This document shows, one piece after another, positions 47,672-64,000 of a stretch of DNA of 64,000 nt. Location of the stretch: contig NC_051092.1 in the NCBI RefSeq assembly GCF_901709675.1, positions 562,491 to 626,490 on the forward strand, in the 5' to 3' direction. Origin of the DNA: Syngnathus acus (lineage: Eukaryota; Chordata; Actinopteri; Syngnathiformes; Syngnathidae). The notes below the pieces were generated by a model that searched no databases, had not been told where the DNA came from, and saw only the letters and a list, made by a program, of their open reading frames with translations. Each line of letters begins with the position of its first letter. The first letter of the stretch is position 1. Made by a program: the position numbers and the translations under genes.

Positions 47672-50409
47672 GCCAGCTGTTTGTGAGGCAGGCAGCCGAT
47701 GCTTAATGAAAGCTGACAGCTCCTGACTCAAGTTTTCTCTTTACATTTCCATCCTGAGCTTCGTCATTTTAAATGTCTTTTAAACGTACTTAATTAAAAA
47801 TTTTGAGCATTATTTTGCGATTTTAATCGTCATTTTTAATTGTAAGCGTAAATACGTAACAAGAATTAAGTGTCAGTGCTGCCCCCAGAGGCACACTGTG
47901 GTACTACATAAGAAGGACCTTTGTCATTCATGAAAGTATGCAAAAGTACACAAACCTATCCTTTGCTCAACACAAATGACATGTAATATTTGTTGTCCTA
48001 GTTTAACGATGGATATCTTTCTAATTGATATGTTTTTTCTTTCAGGCGAGCGACACAGACGTGAGTGTTTCCTCTTTTGTCGCTCAGCTCCAGGTGGGAA
48101 CGCCGCAATTGACATGTTTTGCTTGCGTGTTAGTGTTCCAATGTGGAAGGATTGTGCCCCCTCAACTGCGAAAGTGACGTAAGTCCCGTCACACCACACA
48201 CCACCACAAAAGTGCTTTTTCCAAATGGTTTTTCGGATACTTTAAAAGGCGTAAAGTCGTGGCGTGCGTGCGTAGGTCACATGACGACGCACGTGAGCCG
48301 TCGTTGACGTGATGTCATCTTCCAGGACCTGCGCTGCCTGTTGGTGGACAATCACGGCTTCATCTTGCTGTCCAAAGAGAGAAAGGAGGTAAGAGGTCAG
48401 GGGTCACGGCCAACGTGAGGAGGAGGACTAGGCCGTCCGGCGACTGACGAGGCGGGATTGGCTCGTTTGAGCGCCAGATTGGCCGCACGACCTTCATGCT
48501 CACCTTCGACGCTGACCGTGTGCGTTGCCAGCAGTAGAACGAGATGCCATCCTGTCATTATTTGATTGCTTCGGTGACAGCTGGCCATCGCGAGGCACAT
48601 TAGCCCTGGCCATTAACACACACACACACACATTAGTCAACATAATGCACATTACACAAAGCCACGCGCACACATTCAGGCAAACTTTGAGCCACCACAT
48701 GTTATTCAGTCCACTCCATTTTTTTGTTTTGTTTTTTATTCAGGTGGGCCGCTTCATGGGCGAGGTGGACGGCGCCGTCATGGCCACGCTCATCAAGATG
48801 GGCATGTACAAAAAGTCAGTTGGGCAACTTTGTGCCTGCGTTTGCTTTTTTTGTGCAACTTTGTGGCTGCCGTTTTGTGCTGGTTCAAAGCCAGCATTAC
48901 AACATTGTGTGTGTGTGTTGTCACGGTTTCCCGCCCGCCTGCTGCACTTGCAGAGTGTCGCTGTTTGACTACCAGGCCATGTGCAAGAACAGCCATCAGC
49001 ACGCCAGCGGTGCTCCGCGCCACCTGCTCAGCGTCAGTCGCGTGCACCGGCCCACAGCACATTGAAAGTTGGCCGCCGAGGCGTACCTAATCATTTGTCC
49101 GACGCGGCCCAGGTTGACGGTTGTTGTCTTTTTGTTTCCGCAGCCTTTCTACAACCTGGCGGCCATCGTCCGCTGGATCTTTTCCAATGCGCTCATGTGA
49201 GGAAGCGCAACTTTTTCCTGACCTCTCTTTTTTTTTTTTTCAACTAACTTTGTGTGGTGTGTGTCTCTCAAGGTTCGTGTTGGACTTCAACCTGTGCGGT
49301 TTGTGGCACTCTGATTACTTTGTGGACGGTAAGCCACTGTCATCAGCCATTTTGTGATCGTGCCCATGACTCAAAACGCGTCCCTCAAATCTGACATGAA
49401 ATGAATCCGGCTCAGCAAAAACTGTTGTGTTTGAGTCTCCTTGTCATCACTCTCCATGTTTTTCGCCATCATCTTCATCATCATCGTTATGTTCATCATT
49501 TAAGCCAAGGCTGGCTATCACACCTGTGAGTTCAACATGGACGTCACATCACATTAGCACCTCGCCCGCTGGATTTATTTGCATTTCTACTTGCGTGCGT
49601 GCGTGCGTGTGCACAGCTCACAAGCAGAAGAAGGTGGAGGCTCTGGTTCCATGCGAGACGGCCTATCCCGGCTTCATGTATGACACCTCCGTCAAAGAGG
49701 CAAACAGCATCATCAAATGTGGACGCTGCCAAAAGTACAATCACACACTACTTTTTTTTCTGCGCCTGATGATATGCTTGAATTTCATTTTTTTTTTTTT
49801 TGCAGGATGTTTGTGGTGCAGCGTGTCCCAGACAGCAACTTGCTGGTGGTGGTGACGGAGGCTAACTGCGACTGTTCTCGCCAATACAGCCCCATCCCGC
49901 TGGAGGCCAAAGAGATCAAATATATCCTTTTGCCACGCGCCACCTACAGGCCGCCTAAGGCAAAGCAACCAGCGTTTTCTTTTTCCTTGACGACTGCCAA
50001 CATAACGCCACCGTTAAGTGCAACAGGATGAAGTCGCAGAAAGTACGCAGGCGCCCTGAGTCTTGCCACGCCTACCACCCCAAGGTCAGGCCGCTGCATC
50101 TTTGACCTTTCGCATCTTTTGATGCCCCTTTGAAAGATTCAAACTTTTACAACTTCAACTTATTTTTCAGTTACAGCATCTCCCATTTCTTATTTCAACA
50201 CGTCAGTCAATTGTGCGGAATTTTCCATTTGTCGTCTGACTCCCTTAAAAATGTTTCTCTTGAAAATTGTGATCCGCTTGACTTTTTGTCAAACTTTTGT
50301 GTGTCAGGAAAACGCCAAGGACTGTGGGGGCGCGTGCACCATCTCCCTGTCATTGAGCCTTTTCTGCGCCTCCCTGCTGTTTTCGGGTACCCTTCTCCTT
50401 ATGACATAA
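37395..50409 (+). CDS. cacna2d4: Voltage-gated calcium channel alpha-2/delta-4 subunit
   Basis: Extracellular auxiliary subunit that raises surface level and alters gating of high-voltage calcium channels; mammalian alpha-2/delta-4 works at photoreceptor synapses. I joined 39 coding exons (first 37395-37474, second 39379-39460, third 39881-39997, VWA start 40960-41110, last 50308-50409) into 1093 residues, near the human 1137. A signal peptide ([15 protein letters not shown]) is followed by a VWA_N region, a VWA domain with metal site D248-I-S-G-S252 (exon 40960-41110), a Cache-like segment ([18 protein letters not shown]) and Cys-rich C-terminal parts. The final hydrophobic tail, after CGGACT, suits GPI anchoring. 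[14 protein letters not shown] and [13 protein letters not shown] favour delta-4 over delta-3, as does lrtm2 nested in the intron after exon 26 (44195-44263). Small exons of 18, 15 and 21 nt (42104, 48046, 49505) may be optional. AATAAA lies at 50739-50744. Confidence 0.92.
37475..39378. other. cacna2d4 intron 1
   Basis: Contains a C homopolymer (about 38080-38093) and a CA run (38281-38299). No exon of any other gene was recognised. Confidence 0.6.
44854..46295 (-). CDS. lrtm2: Leucine-rich repeat and transmembrane protein 2, nested gene
   Basis: Single-pass membrane protein with extracellular leucine-rich repeats, thought to act in neuronal adhesion or guidance. Three coding exons on the reverse strand: 46295-46250, 46086-45436 and 45305-44854, giving 382 residues (human about 370). 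A hydrophobic signal ([12 protein letters not shown]) is followed by an N-terminal Cys cap ([15 protein letters not shown]), about five LRRs ([49 protein letters not shown]), and a C-terminal cap ([19 protein letters not shown]). The transmembrane helix sits at [20 protein letters not shown], and the cytoplasmic tail contains QPLMERSG. The helix and following YASLMARY match LRTM2 rather than LRTM1. It lies entirely inside one cacna2d4 intron on the opposite strand, as in human 12p13. One possible reverse-strand polyadenylation signal is at 44403-44408. Confidence 0.9.
47642..47670. repeat. CA microsatellite in a cacna2d4 intron
   Basis: Uninterrupted CA run shortly after the exon ending at 47618. 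Confidence 0.9.
49922..50001 (+). other. cacna2d4: U12-type AT-AC intron of cacna2d4
   Basis: This 80-nt intron starts ATATCCTTTT and ends in AC. Just before the end is TTCCTTGAC (49983-49991), an exact match to the U12 branch-site consensus TTCCTTRAC, with the branch A 11 nt from the 3' end. Removing it joins EIK-Y to [13 protein letters not shown] in frame and recreates the family sequence EVKYNASVKC. No GT-AG choice in this stretch does so. It is spliced by the minor spliceosome. Confidence 0.9.
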
Positions 50410-52515
50410 CCACAGCAAGCGGCCATTCAGGAGGCGGAAGCAGACCTGAAGCAGGAAATCATTTGGGGGGGATGTCAATTGTCAAGACCAACCTGGTTTC
50501 CGGTCGTTTCTATGGCTTTTCACAATGAAGGTTTAGCAGCGTTTTGCTGTTGAGGCAAAAAGACATTTATGGGACGTTTGGCGCCCTCTGCTGGACAGAT
50601 TCCTTCATAGCCATAGCTTTGACTTTTTTGTCTCCTTCAAAAAAAAATCTTGAACGGTGATATACTGCCAATAGAGTTTTTCCACAAAAACACGGGGATT
50701 AAGTAGCAACCCCATAATTTAAAAAAAAAAAAAGTATAAATAAAATATTTCTATAAATGTGTGTGTGGGGGAGGATACGCCATTAGGTGAACCCACAGTT
50801 GTCGAACGGCAAGGATGAAGGAGATCTTTTTATTGTATTCTTTTTCTTGTTATAACTTTATGCAACCTATTTTCCAGTCTCCAGAGATTGTTATAAATAA
50901 AACCAATATATTTCTATCATAGAGACTTCTGTCTCTCCTGTCGGCCAGCAGAGAAGCAAAAGTAGTGTAACACCTTGCAGTATTCTGTTTGTTTTACTAA
51001 AACACTTCTAGTATCATTAGGATTGTATTCAGTATATATTTTCTTTTGTTTATTGTCAATATCTACCTGGGCATTTAGGACCTATGTGGTGTGCGTGGTG
51101 ACGTCACACCACGTGGCCGACCATTCTCGCTCTGCATGTGGCTGAGGTAAGACACGAGCTGCGCTCTCTCGATTTCGGCTAATTAAAGGAATACGACTCC
51201 ACATTACGGCAAAAGGGACGTGATAAATACTTGGGTAGAGATTTCCTGTGATTTGGGGTTCGCGTTATAGTCGCCAGGTGACGCTTTTGAGCTATCACCG
51301 AGCGACGAAATGAGCTAATGCTGCTAACGCCAATTAGCGCTTGTGCTAATGTTGCTAACGTCAATTAGCGTGCATCTTTTTTATTTACTTCTGACTTACG
51401 AGAGATCCGGGAAGTCCTTCGCAGTTGCACGACGTGCTCACGAGGCATTTTGTGCACAATGATGGTATGATGATGTTTTTATTGTACATTTAGTTTGTGT
51501 CTTCAGTGGTGTCGTGATCCCTTGGAGAAGTTGGTATACTCTCAATTTTCATTTTTTTAAGTAGTCACAGTAAAAGGGCCTGTTTTAGAAAGTGACATGA
51601 AGAAAAACCCGTCATCTCTATTTGCTGCCTCGTAAGACGTTATTCTTTGGCTACTTTGTCTACTGCTACCTCTTAAATCATGCCCAAGAGCTATCCACTT
51701 TCTAATAGGAAGAAAAAAAAAGTAGAAAGGTCTGTTTGGACAAAGAACGTTTTTGTCTACAACATTGTTGAAATTTTATTCTGAAACCCTGAATCCAAAA
51801 GAATTTTGAATAAATACAGGAAATGTTCCTCTTTTTCTTTCATGTCAACTTTGCTGTTTAAAAAAAAAATTTGAGTAACTCAAACCGTCAAAATGTTTAC
51901 ATCATGTCACAGTAGGCTGTAGCACCATGTCATGGTCTTCATTTGAAAATTGGGGGATAAAAGAAAAAACATAATAAAAATGGTACACAAACAGCGTTCG
52001 CTGCTGGAGCCCCAAGATGACCTATTACGGAGGGGAGGGGGGGTGGTCATGTGTCTGGAGTGCCAACCCAGCCATCAACTGTGAAGTTATTTGACAACCT
52101 GCCAAAATGTGATTTTGCTAACTTGTGACTTCACAGTGGAGCAAACCAGTTCCACAGCCAACGTTACGGTGAAGTCCCAGAGTGGAAAAAGCCACCAGGC
52201 AGATGGTGGGAGTAGCCGTTGAAATGAAAAAGCCAAAAGGTAAGCAGAGCTGCAGCAGATATCCCATTGGGCCGAAACGTTATGAGACACATCGGCCCCT
52301 ACAATTTCACAATAGCAAGAGATAAATGTTGGCCATTTTTTATCCGTGGGGGGTTTGAAGGAAATGGTAAAAAAAATGTCCTTGAACAATCCAATAATTG
52401 GTGTTGGTTTGTTGCTTAAAAGTTGAAGCAAATCCGTCCGAGAGCACCTTAGGAGGTCTGGCAGCGATGCTTCCAAACAAGTGTCCGAGAAAATGACGAG
52501 CCGCTGACAACGAGT
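50410..52515. other. Convergent gap between cacna2d4 and afg3l1
   Basis: Holds the 3' untranslated regions of both genes (forward AATAAA at 50739-50744 and another near 50898; reverse candidate at 51478-51483). No other feature was recognised. Confidence 0.55.
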
Positions 52516-56761
<4,246 letters not shown>

Positions 56762-57902
56762 CCTCCCTTTCCCACCCGGCCAAGCTCCTGTCGATTAGGA
56801 GCTCTAAATTCCAACTTGTTCAAGTGAACTCGTCTTTCCCCAGCTCATCGTCGTGCTGTTATTGAACAAGGACCGACGTCAAATGTCAACCCAATCATGC
56901 CGAGCCTTGGGGTGGCATTTTCTAACGCCTGAGTAGAAATAAAGAAATAAAAACAGACTTCATAAAGGAAATATATTTTAAAATATATTTGCTGCTATTG
57001 CATTTTTAAAACAGATCTTTCTGTTGTCTAAGCATATTAACAGTGATTTTTACAGTCTATCAAGGTTTATTTTCAAGCAGGCCCTAACAAAGCGTTAAGG
57101 GGGCCTCATTGAGAAACCTCTCCCTGATTGGTCGGAGAGGAAAAAGATCACGCCTCCAAAACACAGTCAAACGGGACAGTGACAGACACTCGTATTACAA
57201 AATAGACACAAAGCAAAATAAGGAAATATATTTGTTGTCAGAATAATCAAAATCAACAACTTTGTAGTTGTATCGTTTATCAATTATCACTTTACTCCAG
57301 TAAAACAGTCACAAAACAAAAAGAATTAGATTTGAGGTTAAAGGCTAAAGCAGGGGTGGGCAAAGAAGGGCAACTCGCAACACCTTTCTTTCCTGAAATT
57401 TAATGATTTAATAAAGCAATCTCGGTTGATCATTTCTAAGTAAGTAATTATCAACAAATACAAGATAAAATGAGAATAACATTTTATTTGACATTTTTTA
57501 TAAATCGCATTTAGGATTGAATGTGGCCCATCTGGTAAAGGTCAAATGTGAGCCGTGAACACAAACGTTTCCCCATCACATGAACCGAATGAATGGTGCA
57601 ACTTTCTCCTCCTTGTTGACGACAGCCAAGTCCAAACGGGATGGTCACCTGTCACTGCCGGGGTCGATCCAGGCCATTGACCAGCCAAAGAAGGCGGAGC
57701 AACAGTACCCACAACATCAATGTTTACAGTTCAGTCAGTGGCACACATTGTGTTTGTAGTGTTCACAACTGAGATGGATCTAAATCCAAGTTCATGAATA
57801 TGCATGTGTCATGGCAAAAATAATAATGATAATAATAATTCTACATCTGTAAGCATGTGTGAGCGAGTGTGTGTGTGTGTGTGCGCGCCTGCGCGGCGGC
57901 CC
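56762..57902. other. Gap between afg3l1 and uraha
   Basis: AT-rich in the middle; no exon seen. It contains the afg3l1 promoter side (no clear TATA box) and the uraha 3' untranslated region. Confidence 0.55.
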
Positions 57903-58479
57903 TCAGCTTCCCATGTACGTGCTGAAGGAGAAGCGGCTCATGAGCAGCGGCAGGTGAAGACTTTGCATTGAATCCGTGACGGTGAACACCACCTGGAGCA
58001 CACACACGTTGATCGAAAGATGATTGATCACTTGATTGGATGACCATCTGAAAGCATTCCAAATCTACTGAAAATGTTCAAAGAAGAAAAAAAAGAATAG
58101 GACGACTGGCAAGCGTGTAGAAAAGATGACCTCGGCGTAGGGATAGAAGGAGTCGCGGTCCAGGCTGGTCCAGTACGAGCCGGTTTCAAAACGTAACTTG
58201 TACATTCCCGGGACGAACGCTTCCCGGCTGATGAGACCCGGACAGCGGCCGTCTTCGTCCGTCGTTCTGCCGTTAAAAAACAAACAAACGTGGAACTCGA
58301 ACATTTCCTTTACCCTACCACTAGAGAGAGCCGGCATATTCAGCGTACCCGACGTTGAGCATGTTCCACAGCTTGAGCTGCGAGTCGAGTCGATGCAGGC
58401 TGAGGGACACGCGTGAGGCCGGAACGCCGTCGCTGATGTTGAGCACGTGCGTGGTGAGCGGGCTGCGCGCCGTCGTCAT
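57903..58479 (-). CDS. uraha: 5-hydroxyisourate hydrolase (transthyretin-related)
   Basis: Second step of urate breakdown: hydrolyses 5-hydroxyisourate made by urate oxidase, classically in peroxisomes. Coding exons on the reverse strand are 58479-58349, 58266-58131 and 57992-57903, giving 118 residues, the normal length for a mature family member. The HVLN block (His11), DEDGRCPGL (Arg51) and SLHLPLL (His102) supply the three known catalytic basic residues. The family's C-terminal YRGS tetrapeptide reads YMGS (115-118) here. An untranslated exon appears to end at 58770 before GTAAGC, and the coding exon opens at 58491 after a CAG. No peroxisomal signal was found on this form; an alternative 5' exon could add one. 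It lies directly downstream of slc7a10's divergent start and beside afg3l1. Confidence 0.9.
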
Positions 58480-58770
58480 CGCAACAATTTCCTGGGCAAA
58501 AACAAAAAATTTATATATTTATTCCGGATAGATAATTGGCTGATTCATCCGTCTTCACTGTTTTACTCTCCCAAAAATCTGGAGCGGTTGACCTTTAAAT
58601 CAGGCTCCATCAAGATCTTCATTTTGATGGAATGACAGAACGTTTACGATTGTGTTTGCTGTCTCGTACATTCGTAACGGATCAAGGAGCACGTACGGGC
58701 AACAAACGCTAAATTCAGTCACGTTAGCTCCATTCCAAGATAAATTAGAAGATGAGTGAATACGCTTACC

Positions 58771-59669
58771 TGCTGGTGAGTCTGTCGTCTGCCGCTCAAA
58801 CTCTCTCGTCGGTGTGTGACGGCGCGGCGCGGGGTGCACGACAAACAAGCTTGGTGTCAAAGGTCGGCGTGTCCGGAATGAATCATTACAGAAAAGAAAA
58901 ATTCAACAAACAAGCGAGCGCTCGGCCATTTAATCATCAATGTTAGCTCATCTTAAAAGGTCGCCGCAATCGTTTTGTTGAAGCTGACGGAAGGGAAATT
59001 GCTGCTTGCGCAGCTCAAGCACATGATTGAATCCAGATTAGAAGGGAAATTAATCATCTTTTGCTGATAACAGGCACGCTGCAGCTTTCCCGACTTATGG
59101 CAAAGTTGGGAAGACTCCTGCGTCCTGCAATGGACTTCTCCACACTGGCTGGAGCCAGACTGGATTCAAATGATGAAGACGCCGGCCAGCCCAGCACCTT
59201 GGGGAGGGACCCTGCTTCAAAATCCCCCCCCCCTCCATCCATCCGCCCATCCATCCTTGACACCGATCCTTGGAAGTACTCCCCCCCTCCCCCTGCTCCC
59301 GTGTGAGGCCTCCATTCTGTGCGTGCCCAACAAATCCAAATCCAGGTGAGCATTCTTCTACTTGGTTGATTGTCACCGTGGCCATGTCCACTCACAGACG
59401 TTGACAGCGACCTCACCGGTTACTCTTCTCTGGCCGTTCAATCCCGAGTTAAATCCAGTCGGGGTGTCCCTGAACGCTTCGCGGCGAGTTGCGCCTACTT
59501 AACATTCAAGCCCCAGCAGCGGCCGGGGTGTTGCGCAAGCGCGGCCCATTGAGGAGGCCCGGATGCCGAGAGAGGGGAGCGCCGGGACGAGCCATCCAGC
59601 CAGATTGGAACGAGCCGCGGCGGGAACCACAGCACCGGCGGGAGCCACAGCACCAGCGGGAAGGCCGAT
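58771..59669. other. Divergent uraha/slc7a10 intergenic region
   Basis: Should contain both promoters. The last 200 bp before 59670 are GC-rich and include an imperfect repeat of GAACCACAGCACC and GGAGCCACAGCACC, probably slc7a10 leader. A C-rich run lies near 59225-59295. No clear TATA box. Confidence 0.5.
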
Positions 59670-63136
<3,467 letters not shown>

Positions 63137-64000
63137 AAATGGATGCCAGCGCGTTGTGTTTCCACCACCTAATGCTGCGTTGACATTTATGCCGAGCGGA
63201 CGCCTTTTCTTCCTTGCAGACTTTTGCACGTTGTTTTATTTCCCACCACCAACCAACGTACAACTTGCTCATGTGAGCCAACCCAGCTAACCAGCAGAAT
63301 ACACTGGGTTCTAGGAAAGAAACATCCTCACACAAGTCGTTTGTTTTATGTCAGCGTTTGGATTTTTGACAGGGCCAAATGTACTTCATTTTTTTGAGAA
63401 CTAACCCATGGATTAGGTTGACCTGGTAGTACGTATCTTCTTTTCTTTTTCTAAAAGAGTCAGCTCGTCCTGTGTGTCGCAGTGGGCCAGCGTATTGGTT
63501 CTGACTGAAGTTTCCTTTATTTCCAATCCAATCGGAAATGTCATCGTTCATATGGACGTCTATTTCACGCCAGGACGTCAATAAAAAGTTCACGGTCACA
63601 TCATGATAAGTCAACTTGTCAAAATGAACTTTTTTTAATACCTCCCTGACTTTGCTTTTTTTTCCACTGTAAATTATTTGTAAAGTATTGACAACGCAAT
63701 ATTGTTAACTATCATGTATTTAGACATGGTTATCACTATCAAATAGTTTTAGACCCGACCATTCTATCGATTTCATCGATTAATAGAAATATCAGATATC
63801 ATTTTATTTGCATTAAAGTGTATTAAAACATTTTCCCGATGACTGTTTATGAACCAATTCTTGTTTATTTGGTATGATTTAGTGATTGATAAACAACAGC
63901 AGCTAAGCAATATGACACAAGAATTGAAGGTGATTGAAAGAAAGTAAAGCAGATGTTTACAAATATTTTATTTGGATTAAACACTAAAGATACATGATCA
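63137..64000. other. slc7a10 3' untranslated region and AT-rich flank
   Basis: The 3' untranslated region runs to the AATAAA at 63580-63585. Beyond about 63610 the DNA is AT-rich and no gene is seen up to the window edge. Confidence 0.6.

Noticed and set aside
37395-50409. Assignment as cacna2d3
   Set aside because: Overall similarity is shared, but the [12 protein letters not shown] and [13 protein letters not shown] region and the nested LRTM2-type gene fit delta-4 better.

Overview
The window is nuclear DNA from a bony fish, most likely a percomorph teleost. The evidence is intron-rich vertebrate genes with GT-AG exons, tandem fast-muscle troponin I genes, many CA microsatellites, and short interspersed repeats of teleost type. 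No bacterial, viral or plasmid gene was recognised. I rebuilt every gene by hand from splice sites and reading-frame phase. In all multi-exon genes the exon lengths add up to a whole number of codons.

Left part (1-30000), a fast-muscle block matching human 11p15.5 in gene content. Two tandem fast troponin I genes (tnni2, + strand) come first. A 2.4 kb inverted-repeat complex and a second mobile-element remnant follow. Then come lsp1 (+), a proline-rich prr33-like gene (-, convergent with lsp1), fast troponin T tnnt3 (+) and a MyoD-family bHLH gene (-). Troponin I and T are partners in the thin-filament calcium switch, and MyoD is a transcriptional activator of such genes.

Middle (30000-37400): about 6.5 kb of microsatellite-rich DNA with no intact gene, and a decayed C-type-lectin-like fragment near 36.4-36.75 kb. 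From 37.4 to 50.4 kb lies cacna2d4 (+), the alpha-2/delta-4 calcium channel subunit, with 39 coding exons. lrtm2 (-) is nested in one of its introns, as in human 12p13. One cacna2d4 intron is a textbook U12-type AT-AC intron.

Right part (52500-63600): afg3l1 (-, mitochondrial m-AAA protease), uraha (-, 5-hydroxyisourate hydrolase) and slc7a10 (+, Asc-type neutral amino acid transporter). The afg3l1-urah pair matches human 16q24.3, where both genes are pseudogenes. afg3l1 and slc7a10 each appear to use one GC-AG intron.

No wholly new biological system was found. The best leads are the AT-AC intron, the palindromic repeat complex between tnni2 and lsp1, a GAGCT/GAGCA pentamer array in slc7a10 intron 1, unusual residues in the MyoD basic region, and loss of the Arg in the C-terminal YRGS motif of uraha.
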